Assembly: GCF_002140715.2 (NCBI RefSeq)
Contig: NZ_NGLE02000001.1
Location: 858,501-922,500 of the forward strand
Origin: Enterococcus sp. 4G2_DIV0659
Lineage (GTDB): Bacteria; Bacillota; Bacilli; Lactobacillales; Enterococcaceae
DNA: 64,000 nucleotides
Reading direction: 5' to 3'
Position numbers and translations under genes: made by a program. Every line of letters starts with the position of its first letter. Position 1 is the stretch's first letter. Shown here piece after piece: positions 9,312-17,302 of this stretch. Below the pieces are notes generated by a model. It was not told the origin of the DNA. It was given only the letters and a program-made list of their open reading frames with translations, and did no database searches.

Positions 9312-9341
9312 TTATCTTTTTCGAAACGAGTCCCTCTCGGA

Positions 9342-9355
9342 CGAAACCGCTTTCT
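9342..9355. promoter_or_regulatory. Probable cre (CcpA) site upstream of glpK
   Basis: On the minus strand AGAAAGCGGTTTCG matches the cre consensus TGWAANCGNTNWCA at 12 of 14 positions, with only the two end bases differing. It lies about 130 bases before the glpK start, in the promoter region of the glp operon. Carbon catabolite control of glp operons through CcpA is established in Firmicutes. Confidence 0.6.
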
Positions 9356-9460
9356 CTTTTATGAACATATAATAATACCAAATCACTTAACAAAAACGTC
9401 AGATTTTTTTTTGTTTTTAAAATAAATGAAAGTTTTTTACTAAAAACTTGAGATAAAGCT

Positions 9461-9510
9461 GAAAAAAGACTTAAAATAATGCTCTAAGCACTCATAAAAA
9501 GTCTTTTTTC
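9461..9510. terminator. Bidirectional-looking terminator between the Mga-like gene and glpK
   Basis: AAAAAAGACTT and AAGTCTTTTTT flank a partly paired loop. It follows the Mga-like regulator on the minus strand. The rest of 9213-9522 holds only the glp promoter region and the cre site. Confidence 0.8.
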
Positions 9511-9522
9511 CAAAAAATCCAT

Positions 9523-11004
9523 TTATTTTTCTTGTTTGTTTCCATGAAGCGCTCTAATTTTCATTCTGATTTGATTGATATCATAAGTCGAACCCAATTC
9601 AGACAATACATACACTTCTTTAACGGATCGATAAATGGACGGATTCATCACATTTGTCACAATAAGATCATATGTATGCTTTGAATCGTAGGGTTCGATC
9701 GTCAAGCCATTGAGATTCTTTAAACTTAAAACTAACACTTGGGTCATCACTTCTTTATACAATCGATCCATTTCCAAATGAATCCCAATTCTTGTCTCTC
9801 CAACAATTTCAAAATCAATAATCGCCAATACACTCAAATACTTTACTAGAGACCACTCATGCAAACTATTTCCCTTACTGTAACTTTCATCAAAATACTC
9901 CAAACTCTTCGTCAAAAGAACCTGAGAAAAATCTGCTAATTGGTGACTGGAGAGCTGTTGCTCTTTTTGCCAAATATTTTCTCGGTCAAATAACTCCAAT
10001 TCCCCTTTAAAAAAATACAAGCGACTATGGATCTGAGAAAAATAATAAAAAATCTTTTTTTCTAACGCAGGAAAAAATTTCTTCGGACGATAATATAAAA
10101 TCACATGCTCTAATACAAAAGTATCCGCCAATGATGTTGGCGTTCTACGTCCTCGAATCAAGCTATACCGATCAAAATCTGACTCAGTTAAAACAGACAT
10201 GCTCATAAGAAAAATAAAATGTAACATACTTTCTTCTTCATCGATTTCTAAGGGATAGCGACTAAAAAAACGTAAAACAAAAGAGCGCACTGTTTTATAA
10301 AAAGGATCTTGCTCATAAATTTTGCTTTTTTGATGTAGATCTTTATACATTTTTGGTTGAACAATGATTCGTTTTTTACTAATGGTCAGCCATAAACTTA
10401 ACTTTAACTTGCTGTGCTCTTCAAAAGTAAGCGACAATCCCTTTTCAAGCCCTTCAATAATACGTAGATTTTGAATCGTCAGTGTTTTTTTCTGATGCAC
10501 TTCATACGGTGTTAAAAACCAATACATCTGGAAATAAAAATAGCGAATTTGCAGCTCCTCTCCTTTTAGCTGACCATTGCGGATTTTAAGTTCAAATTCA
10601 TGTAACAACTGATTCAATTCTTTAATTTTCCGAAACAAAGATGATTCACTGATGACAAACTTAGTCGTTAACTGAGCAATTGTAAACTCCCGATTTTGAA
10701 ACAAATAATCGATTACCTGAAATTTTATCGAGGCACGCACATAATCTTCTAGCACTTTGCTAATTGAAAAGTGATCTGACATATGGATTGCTACCCACTG
10801 ACCGTCATAAAACAACGAGCACTCCTTCTCATATGGTTTTAAATAATAACTTAATCCTTTTAAATCACTCTCAAACGAAGCCTTTGAGACACCTAAATAG
10901 GCTAATAAATCACTGTCTTCAATCCGACCGCCAGCTAGAATCACTTTTTTTAAAATACTCACTTCCCGCGCTTCTTTTTTATCCAGTAACTCTTCAATTT
11001 TCAT
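9523..11004 (-). CDS. Mga-like helix-turn-helix/PRD-type regulator
   Basis: The 493-residue protein has an N-terminal winged-helix region (about 20-75), a second Mga-type HTH (about 90-150, with FTIAQLTTKFVISESSLFRKIKELNQLL) and a long helical mid-part like the Mga/AtxA PRD-related domains. This is the architecture of Mga-family virulence/metabolism regulators, whose activity is tuned by PTS phosphorylation. The ATG at 11002-11004 has GGAG eight bases upstream; a TTG further up would add eight residues. Its start overlaps the end of the FAD oxidoreductase gene by 11 bases, so they form one transcript. It lies directly upstream of the glp operon but is separated from it by a terminator. Control of glp is possible but not shown. 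Confidence 0.75.
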   Translation of the reverse strand: MKIEELLDKKEAREVSILKKVILAGGRIEDSDLLAYLGVSKASFESDLKGLSYYLKPYEKECSLFYDGQWVAIHMSDHFSISKVLEDYVRASIKFQVIDYLFQNREFTIAQLTTKFVISESSLFRKIKELNQLLHEFELKIRNGQLKGEELQIRYFYFQMYWFLTPYEVHQKKTLTIQNLRIIEGLEKGLSLTFEEHSKLKLSLWLTISKKRIIVQPKMYKDLHQKSKIYEQDPFYKTVRSFVLRFFSRYPLEIDEEESMLHFIFLMSMSVLTESDFDRYSLIRGRRTPTSLADTFVLEHVILYYRPKKFFPALEKKIFYYFSQIHSRLYFFKGELELFDRENIWQKEQQLSSHQLADFSQVLLTKSLEYFDESYSKGNSLHEWSLVKYLSVLAIIDFEIVGETRIGIHLEMDRLYKEVMTQVLVLSLKNLNGLTIEPYDSKHTYDLIVTNVMNPSIYRSVKEVYVLSELGSTYDINQIRMKIRALHGNKQEK

Positions 11005-12328
11005 TTGCTTCACTCCACAATCCTTCAAACCCTAATTGATTTGTGATATCCAAAATTGTTGAAAAATACGGATGATATAAATAATCTTTCTGATATAATT
11101 CTTCTAATGTTTGCCCCATTTGAATACTTAAGGCAAGTGTATTGATTTTTTCTAAAATATTCGCTTTGGAAACCAATTGTGCACCTAAGATTCGATGGCT
11201 TTCTTTTTCAAAAATAATTTTTCCATAAATTATCTCACCACCTAAAAAGAGGGCACTTTTTTGTTCCACATGAGAAACACCGATCGGTTGATCATAAAAT
11301 AGTCCCTCAGCCTCAGTCAACCCCGTACTTGCTACATAATAATCGACAAGCTTGGTACCAATCGTTCGAATTGCCCCAACAAACGGTGTTGTATTTTCCA
11401 CAAGGTTTTGCGCCACCACAAGACCTGTTCGAACAGCATTATTCACTAAAGGAATATAAAAAGATTCGTTAGATAAACTGTAAGGTACTTGAATACAATC
11501 ACCAATTGCAAAAATATTCGCCTGTGATGTTTGTAAATACTCATTCACATAAACCGTTCGATCAGTATGTACTTGGATATGCTCGTCTAGATAGGCTAAA
11601 TCCGGTCGAACATTCATAGCAAACACAGCACTATCACAGTCTAGCTTAGTCATTTTACTTTCAATTCTTAGTCCTTGATCGCTATCAACAATCTTTTCGA
11701 CGGTCTCTTCAAAGTGAAAAATAATCCCTTTTAGCGCCATTTCCTCTTGGACAGGCCGGATCATTTCCCGATCAAAATACTTAAATAATAAATAATCCAT
11801 TTGCTCGAAAAGATGAACCTCTTTGCCTTGTTTTAACAGCATATCTGCTGCCTCAGCCCCTATCTGACCACCACCGATCAAGGCCACTTTTTGGCTATTT
11901 TTGAGTTGTTCGATTGCTTTTAAAACGCCAGGTAAAAATTTATATTTTAACACTTTCTCCGAATCACTACCTAAAATTTTTTGAGACCACTGACTTGCGC
12001 CGGTAGCTAAAATCAATTTATCGAATGAAATACAAAAGTCCTCCGCTTGTTTTTCATATATTACCATCTGTCGCTTTGAATCTATCTTAACGACTGTTGC
12101 AGCTAATAATAATTGAATAGTGCACTTTTTTAATTGTTGCTCTGAAATAAATTGTGCTTCTTCGATTGGGCCAATCGTTTTATTGAAATAAAGATTGATT
12201 CCGCCTGGTAAATAGCCGATTGTCGATTGTTTCTCAATTAAATGAATTTCCGCTGCAGGATGTTTTTTTCTTATTGCCAAAGCCGCTGACACCCCAGCAA
12301 AAGAAGCCCCGATAATCACAACTTTCAT
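10994..12328 (-). CDS. FAD-dependent NAD(P)H oxidoreductase, NADH oxidase/CoA-disulfide reductase-like without redox Cys
   Basis: The 444-residue protein has the Nox/Npr/CoA-disulfide reductase layout. It starts with an FAD Rossmann motif (VVIIGASFAGVSAA), has a central NAD motif (KVALIGGGQIGAEAADML), an IFAIGDCIQ box and a C-terminal dimerisation domain. The ATG is preceded by GAAGG; a 23-residue longer frame is less likely. In the family the single redox Cys lies in an SFLSCGI-type segment near residue 42. Here the aligned segment is GYLPGGI, so the Cys is replaced by Gly. It therefore cannot work by the usual Cys-sulfenate or mixed-disulfide mechanism. It could be a peroxide-forming oxidase, or reduce some other acceptor. 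It is translationally coupled to the Mga-like regulator. Confidence 0.8.
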   Translation of the reverse strand: MKVVIIGASFAGVSAALAIRKKHPAAEIHLIEKQSTIGYLPGGINLYFNKTIGPIEEAQFISEQQLKKCTIQLLLAATVVKIDSKRQMVIYEKQAEDFCISFDKLILATGASQWSQKILGSDSEKVLKYKFLPGVLKAIEQLKNSQKVALIGGGQIGAEAADMLLKQGKEVHLFEQMDYLLFKYFDREMIRPVQEEMALKGIIFHFEETVEKIVDSDQGLRIESKMTKLDCDSAVFAMNVRPDLAYLDEHIQVHTDRTVYVNEYLQTSQANIFAIGDCIQVPYSLSNESFYIPLVNNAVRTGLVVAQNLVENTTPFVGAIRTIGTKLVDYYVASTGLTEAEGLFYDQPIGVSHVEQKSALFLGGEIIYGKIIFEKESHRILGAQLVSKANILEKINTLALSIQMGQTLEELYQKDYLYHPYFSTILDITNQLGFEGLWSEANEN

Positions 12329-12411
12329 AATTAAGCCTTCTTTCCAATTATATAAAACGTTTTCTTCAAGAATAGCATAATCAATAAGGAAATTCATCCT
12401 TTCGCCTTTTC

Positions 12412-12465
12412 AAAAAAAATAGACTCATCTAACTAAGTCTGATCAACTTAGGATGAAATCTATTT
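12412..12465 (-). terminator. Terminator of the LCP gene
   Basis: A long imperfect stem (AAAATAGA ... TCTATTTT) with an inner TAAGT/ACTTA pairing and a T-run follows the LCP stop by a few bases. Confidence 0.75.
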
Positions 12466-12472
12466 TCCAACT

Positions 12473-13387
12473 TTATTTACTTTTCATAAATGCTTGAATT
12501 GCTTCAGCATTTTTTTGCTCGTCGATTTCAAGAACACTTCCTGATTCCGTATTATCATTAAAGTCCCAAGAGCCTTGTACAGGAACTGAAAGTGATTCTA
12601 ATGATTTGACTTTGCCTGACAAGAAATCTTTTGCTAAATCAATCAGTAAGCTCGTAGGTACATTCGTATCGATTTTTCCTACTAGTTTTCCGGCAACTTG
12701 AGGTAATTCCCAGATTGGGATCAAATCTTTCGACTGATTGATCAATGCGTCCATCACTTGTTGCTGACGTCTGATACGACCAAAATCACCCTCTTCATCC
12801 ATTCTGAAACGAGCATATTGCAATAGGCTATTTCCATGAAGCGTTTGTTTTCCCTTAGTAATATCCACACCATCTAAATTGATATCTTTTTCAGCATCAA
12901 TTGTTACACCTTTTGGATAGAGTTCGTCGATGATTGCACTAAATTCTTTAAAATCCATGACTAGATAATAATTAATCGGTAACCCAAAGCTTGTATTTAA
13001 CACTTCTTTTGTCAATTGTGCGCCACCGTAAGCATAAGCCGCATTTATCTTGTCTAAACCATAATTAGGAATCGTTACGTAACTATCTCGCATAATAGAA
13101 ATCAATCTAGGCTGCTTCATTTTCCCATCATAATGAGCCACCATCAATGTATCCGAACGACCTTGATCTTCATCATCGTCTCTAGAATCATTCCCGATGA
13201 CCATCACCGTTAATTCTTTGTCACTCGTTTGTTCATCTCCAGTAAAATTTTGATTTTTATTAGACAATTGTGACTCACTTTTTTCTTTTGCTTGTTGAAA
13301 TGAGATTGCCGCATAGCACCCAATACTAACTACCACAAGAAGAATCGATAACAGGGTAATAGTAATTATTTTTGACGATTTTTTCAT
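12473..13387 (-). CDS. LytR-CpsA-Psr (LCP) family cell-wall polymer ligase/regulator
   Basis: The 304-residue protein begins with a short cytoplasmic Lys-rich tail and one membrane anchor (IITITLLSILLVVVSIG), and then carries an LCP domain. Conserved LCP acids and arginines are visible in VMVIGNDSRDD, GRSDTLMVAH, SIMRDSYVTIP, LDKINAAYAYGG and FGRIRRQQQVM. LCP proteins join teichoic acids or other polyprenyl-linked glycopolymers to peptidoglycan at the outer face of the membrane. I chose the ATG at 13385-13387, with AAAGGAA upstream. The gene is preceded by a complete M-box riboswitch and terminator and has no other gene between, so its expression should respond to Mg2+. This control is unusual for an LCP gene. 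Confidence 0.88.
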   Translation of the reverse strand: MKKSSKIITITLLSILLVVVSIGCYAAISFQQAKEKSESQLSNKNQNFTGDEQTSDKELTVMVIGNDSRDDDEDQGRSDTLMVAHYDGKMKQPRLISIMRDSYVTIPNYGLDKINAAYAYGGAQLTKEVLNTSFGLPINYYLVMDFKEFSAIIDELYPKGVTIDAEKDINLDGVDITKGKQTLHGNSLLQYARFRMDEEGDFGRIRRQQQVMDALINQSKDLIPIWELPQVAGKLVGKIDTNVPTSLLIDLAKDFLSGKVKSLESLSVPVQGSWDFNDNTESGSVLEIDEQKNAEAIQAFMKSK

Positions 13388-13425
13388 TGTGAATTCCTTT
13401 CCAAAACGCAAATGTATACTTGTAC

Positions 13426-13464
13426 AAGAAAATCCCTTCACCAAGATGACTCAGCGAAGGGATT
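13426..13464 (-). terminator. Expression-platform terminator of the M-box
   Basis: AATCCCTTC and GAAGGGATT form a perfect 9-bp stem followed by TTTTC on the minus strand. It lies between the M-box aptamer and the LCP start codon, as expected for a transcription-terminating riboswitch that turns off at high Mg2+. Confidence 0.85.
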
Positions 13465-13486
13465 AGATTACTGGGTATCAGAACTG

Positions 13487-13500
13487 TGATAACTATCACT
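13487..13500. repeat. Small perfect hairpin inside the riboswitch leader
   Basis: GTGATA and TATCAC are separated by two bases. It lies between the aptamer and the terminator and may take part in the antiterminator switch. Confidence 0.35.
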
Positions 13501-13514
13501 TGTTTTCGACTTAC

Positions 13515-13685
13515 CTAGTTCTTCTCTTCGTTGAGTTTTAGCACTATATAACGTAAAAAGCGTCTGCTTTTAGCTACTTTGAAAACCGCCTTAATTCGAC
13601 GATTTTTGTCCTACCCGTGCCTGTCTTTCGACATTTCTGAGCAGTAGCCTGTGTTTATATAGGAGCCTCACCTAACAAGTATTTA
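13515..13685 (-). promoter_or_regulatory. M-box (ykoK) magnesium riboswitch
   Basis: Read on the minus strand, the leader shows the conserved M-box blocks in order. These are GTTAGGTGAGGCTCCTATAT, then ACAGGCTACTGCTC, ATGTCGAAAGACAG, a TTAAGGCGGTTTTCAAAGTA-like block, and GTGCTAAAACTCAACGAAG closing the long stem. These match the Mg2+-sensing ykoK leader of Bacillus closely enough to be unmistakable by eye. A terminator follows at 13426-13464 and the next gene is the LCP gene, about 130 bases beyond the aptamer. M-boxes normally precede mgtE, mgtA or other Mg transporters. Confidence 0.93.
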
Positions 13686-13956
13686 ATTCATTTTACACTA
13701 TAAGCAATAAGCATAATAAAGTCAAATTAAATTTTGCCTAAATTGCGCTAGATAAAAAACAGATTATTAAAAGAATTATCATTATATTCGCATTACTGGA
13801 TGAAATTAGACAATTAAATGGGTATGGTAATCTTTAGTATTTCTTAAATAAACAAGTTGTTTATACATCTTCTACTAGCATTAAAAACTTTAGATGGACT
13901 TTTTTTAGCATATCTGTTTCAATGTGTAGAAGACCAAATAGTTGGAGGAGGTATTT

Positions 13957-14451
13957 ATGAAAAATTTTTTAGAAATTCAACAAGAATTCTTTTTTAATTT
14001 TCTAATCGATCGTATTGATAATTTTTTATTGGATCATTCTGATGAAACATTTTATGCGTTTGCTTTAGATTGCACTATTTACCAAGAAGGTGAAATCAAC
14101 CTTTGCTTGAATACCACAGAGCGCTGGGAAGAGACTACAAACTACTACGCTGACAAAGGCTACAAAGAACAACAATTAGCTGAAATGAAGTATCATTCGA
14201 AAGATTGGGACGAGGAGCAACGTTTTGCTTCAATCCATTTATTTGATGATTGGGTTGAAGAAGACGAAGACATCCAGACCACTCTTGACTGGCTTTGTGA
14301 ACAACTCGTTCTTTTTACAACCAGTGAAACCTTTCAGCGAATTCCAAAAACAGAGGCATTTAAGTTGTTCGTTTACGATCACAATGAAGAACCCTCTGAT
14401 TCAGAAGAACGTTTTGAAAAAATAACGACTTCTGAGCTTTTTCAACTATAA
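13957..14451 (+). CDS. DUF4303-like protein
   Basis: The 164-residue acidic protein has no signal peptide or membrane segment. The ETFYAFALDCTIYQEGEINLCLNT stretch and the MKYHSKDWDEE block resemble DUF4303, small intracellular proteins often found near polymorphic-toxin immunity genes. The ATG at 13957-13959 has GGAGGAGG five bases upstream; an in-frame ATG 15 bases earlier lies within that site. It is one of few plus-strand genes here and is convergent with the interrupted gene at 14478-14825. Function is unknown; an orphan immunity role is only a guess. Confidence 0.65.
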   Translation: MKNFLEIQQEFFFNFLIDRIDNFLLDHSDETFYAFALDCTIYQEGEINLCLNTTERWEETTNYYADKGYKEQQLAEMKYHSKDWDEEQRFASIHLFDDWVEEDEDIQTTLDWLCEQLVLFTTSETFQRIPKTEAFKLFVYDHNEEPSDSEERFEKITTSELFQL

Positions 14452-14477
14452 TAAAAAAGAGTGTCCTGATTCTTTTG

Positions 14478-14825
14478 TCATACACCATAATGAATCAGAT
14501 ATTTATTTTCATCGATTGCTTTAAGAAGCAACTTAGACAATTCCGTTATATAAAATTGGTCATAGTTTTTCTTATCTTTTATAATCACATCATAAAAAGC
14601 AGGCACGGATGCTGGTGAAATTATCGTTATTCCCCAGCGATCCAGTCCTCTCTCTTTTTGGTTGGATACGCAAAAATAGGTTTCAATTAATGACAAATCA
14701 GCCCACTATCGGTTAATTGCATCATCAGGGATTTTGATACAGTGATACTTCTCTGGTTCATATTTATGGTACATGTTCTTTTTATCAAATGCTTCAATAA
14801 TACCAAATTCTGCATAAGGTCCCAT
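14478..14825 (-). pseudogene. Small unknown gene interrupted by an in-frame TAG
   Basis: From an ATG at 14823-14825 (GGTGG six bases upstream) the frame reads 39 residues (MGPYAEFGIIEAFDKKNMYH...), hits TAG at 14706-14708, then continues open for another 75 codons to the stop. Both halves have protein-like composition and together make about 115 residues. The most economical reading is one gene with a nonsense mutation. I do not recognise the family. It lies 11 bases downstream of the gene at 14837-15232, suggesting one transcript. Confidence 0.6.
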
Positions 14826-14836
14826 ACCATTCCACC

Positions 14837-15232
14837 TTAAATAAAGCTAAATGAAACCTCATCCAACACAAAAATAGTTGTAAGAATTTCATTTACTTTT
14901 TTTACTAGCACTTTATTATCAATTATTTGATCTTTTGTTTCAAGCTTTGTTTGAGCAGTTGAATAAATCAAATAGTCATATTCTTCTTTGAGTCTAATTT
15001 GATGATTATCTTTTTTATATAAAATATAATCATCTAAAACATCAGATTCATATTCACGTTTAAATCCATTTTTTAAGACAATCGCCGTAACTAATGTATT
15101 AACGTTCAACTCATCTAATGGAATGGCTTGTTCATCATACGTTAATGTATAGCTCACATCTTCGATGATTCCACATGCATTACACCCTCCATCTAATAAG
15201 TTGACCTTTTTCGCAATTTTTACTGCTTTCAT
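14837..15232 (-). CDS. Unknown 131-residue intracellular protein
   Basis: I chose the ATG at 15230-15232, preceded by AAAGGA. A longer frame adds 12 residues. The protein has a Cys pair in GGCNACGIIED near residue 16, alternating beta-like segments and an acidic, Tyr-rich middle. There is no signal peptide or membrane segment. It heads a two-gene unit with the interrupted gene at 14478-14825. Family not recognised; small proteins of this sort are common among orphan antitoxin or immunity genes but nothing here proves it. Confidence 0.6.
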   Translation of the reverse strand: MKAVKIAKKVNLLDGGCNACGIIEDVSYTLTYDEQAIPLDELNVNTLVTAIVLKNGFKREYESDVLDDYILYKKDNHQIRLKEEYDYLIYSTAQTKLETKDQIIDNKVLVKKVNEILTTIFVLDEVSFSFI

Positions 15233-15464
15233 GCTTACAAATCCTTTCCAAACATCTAGTTCATTCACTTTATTATATCAAATATTATCCTAAAATAAGA
15301 TAGAAAAATAAACATAACTGTACTACATAACATATAAATATAATTAAAATATATTTAAAATTATTAGAAATCACTAATATGTATTTACTTTATATTTTTT
15401 TCAGATAATAATATAGGCAAGCTACTATTTATAAAACAGTAGTAAATAAGAGGAGGAATTTTTT

Positions 15465-16301
15465 ATGAAATTTTTTAAAGGTATGATGGTTGCAGTTTTA
15501 ACAATTAGTTTATGTTCGGCAAGTTTAGGAATGGTATCAAGCCATGCAAACGCAGCAACAGTCGTAGAATCAAATTACAACAAGACAGTCACTTTATTCA
15601 ATAAAGCAGATATCTTAGCACACACAGGGTTATCATTAACAAGTTCAAATGTATCATCTGTTTACAATGAATTAGCGAAAACAAGTACATGGGAAGCTGC
15701 TGGATACAGTAAATCACAAGCGACTGTGATCGCCAGAGATTTCAGTAAAAATTACTACAAATCAGTAAGTTTACTACAAAAAATGACGTATCAAAAAGAT
15801 TTACATCTTAAAGTTATCCTAATTACTAAAGGATATGTAAAAGCAGAATTCGGTTTACAATCATACTATGTGCCAGAAACTGAAGCACCTGAGGTTGAAG
15901 TTCCTGAAGTGGAAGTGCCAGAAGTAGAAGTACCTGAAGTAGAGACACCAGAAACTGAGACTCCTGAAGTGGAAGTACCTGCTGAAAAATCAGACTTAAA
16001 AAAATTAGAAGTACAAGTAAATTACACAAATGGTACACAAGTACAATTCCAATATCAAGTGAATGCAAATGGAACTATCAAAGCACAATACCAAGACAAA
16101 TCAAATAAAGTACAATTACAAGGTAGTGCTGCTGAAGAAAAAATTGAAGGAATCATCGCTGGTCTAAACCTAAAAAATGGTAGTGAAAAAGAAATTACTT
16201 CACACATTTTAAACAAACTTGGTAAAGGATCAAGCTACAAACAATTCCAATTCCAAGGACAATTTACTGATAACTCACAAGTTAAATTTAAATTGAAATA
16301 A
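15465..16301 (+). CDS. Secreted protein with PEVEVP repeat and C-terminal YusW-like domain
   Basis: The 278-residue product starts with a signal peptide (cleavage likely after SHANA, about residue 30). An alpha-helical region follows (about 35-135), then a spacer of tandem acidic pentads (PEVEV/PETET, about residues 141-173), and a beta-rich C-terminal domain whose VNYTNGTQVQFQYQV pattern resembles YusW-like proteins. The ATG has AGGAGGA upstream. No sorting signal or lipobox is present, so it is either released or held by the wall through charge. It stands alone on the plus strand. Function unknown; the spacer suggests an extended stalk. Confidence 0.75.
   Translation: MKFFKGMMVAVLTISLCSASLGMVSSHANAATVVESNYNKTVTLFNKADILAHTGLSLTSSNVSSVYNELAKTSTWEAAGYSKSQATVIARDFSKNYYKSVSLLQKMTYQKDLHLKVILITKGYVKAEFGLQSYYVPETEAPEVEVPEVEVPEVEVPEVETPETETPEVEVPAEKSDLKKLEVQVNYTNGTQVQFQYQVNANGTIKAQYQDKSNKVQLQGSAAEEKIEGIIAGLNLKNGSEKEITSHILNKLGKGSSYKQFQFQGQFTDNSQVKFKLK
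15885..15980 (+). repeat. Tandem 15-bp coding repeat (PEVEV/PETET spacer)
   Basis: About six imperfect copies of a CCTGAAGTNGAAGTN-type unit encode the acidic stalk of the secreted protein. Such arrays commonly vary in copy number between strains. Confidence 0.7.
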
Positions 16302-16320
16302 ACAATCATCTATGCAAATA

Positions 16321-16360
16321 GGCGTGCAACCAAAGAACTTCTTCTTTATTGGTGCACGCC
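16321..16360. terminator. Probable terminator after the secreted repeat protein
   Basis: GGCGTGCA/TGCACGCC with further inner pairing forms a strong hairpin just past the stop codon. The T-tract is better on the minus strand, so it may serve the convergent esterase gene as well. Confidence 0.6.
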
Positions 16361-16449
16361 TAAAATCTTATACGTATCTAGTTCACTCTAAAAAGTCAAA
16401 AAGCTATTTTTGATTTCTTCATTTTTCTGGTTTTATGTGACCATTCTTA

Positions 16450-17205
16450 CTACAGTTCCCTTTCAAACCACTCAGCTACAACATCCATCATCTCACCTTT
16501 AACCAGATGTCCTTCCTCCATTCCCGTCATAAACTGGCTATTTTCCGCAAATGGCTTATCTTTAATTCCTTCATAAAAATCAGACACATCACTATAAGGT
16601 ATTTTGGGATCTTCTGTTCCATGCCAAAACAATACAGGACGTTTTGCTATTTTTTCAGGCTGTTTAGATAAATCGTAATGTGCCACCCAGCTTAATAATA
16701 ATGGTAAATCCTTTGGCACAAAAATATCCATTTCAGCCGCACGTGTCATTACTCGATCAATATAACGCAATGGAGATGGTGTTCCCATCATACAAACGGC
16801 TGCTTTGATCTCAGGGTGTTGCGTTAACAATGCACAGGTTGTAATACCTCCCATCGACACACCACCAACACCAATCTTGTCCTCCATAATCAAACCTTGT
16901 TTATCAAAATGTCGAACTAATTGAGAAAATTCAATAATATTATATTGAATACTAGACCAAAATGTCACAGAGGGAATTGGCGACACCCCACCCGTTTTTC
17001 GCTCACCGTGATTCATTGCATCTGGTAAAATGACTCTTATGCCTTTTTTAGCCAGTTTTCTTGCTTGAGTCAATGACAACTCTTTAGCCGTTTGCCAACC
17101 ATGGTAATAAATCACTAGAGGCAAAGAGTTATTTTTATCCTGCTCAGAAACGACTTCTAATACTGGAATTTCTTTAATCAAACGGTGTCGAACACTTATT
17201 TTCAT
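16450..17205 (-). CDS. Alpha/beta-hydrolase, YitV-like esterase
   Basis: The 251-residue protein has the alpha/beta-hydrolase pattern. YYHGWQ forms the oxyanion region, GVSMG (residues 115-119) gives Ser117 as nucleophile, FWHGTEDPKIPY carries the acid, and EEGHLV has the catalytic His near the C-terminus. No signal peptide, so cytoplasmic. Family members act as short-acyl esterases or peptidase-like hydrolases; the substrate is unknown. It appears monocistronic. Confidence 0.8.
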   Translation of the reverse strand: MKISVRHRLIKEIPVLEVVSEQDKNNSLPLVIYYHGWQTAKELSLTQARKLAKKGIRVILPDAMNHGERKTGGVSPIPSVTFWSSIQYNIIEFSQLVRHFDKQGLIMEDKIGVGGVSMGGITTCALLTQHPEIKAAVCMMGTPSPLRYIDRVMTRAAEMDIFVPKDLPLLLSWVAHYDLSKQPEKIAKRPVLFWHGTEDPKIPYSDVSDFYEGIKDKPFAENSQFMTGMEEGHLVKGEMMDVVAEWFEREL

Positions 17206-17302
17206 TTTAGGATCTCCTTAATAAACTATTCTTATTGGCTTTATTATACACATTAAGGAGTATACATCACTTTTTTTGCTCAACTCTACAATAAAATACT
17301 AT

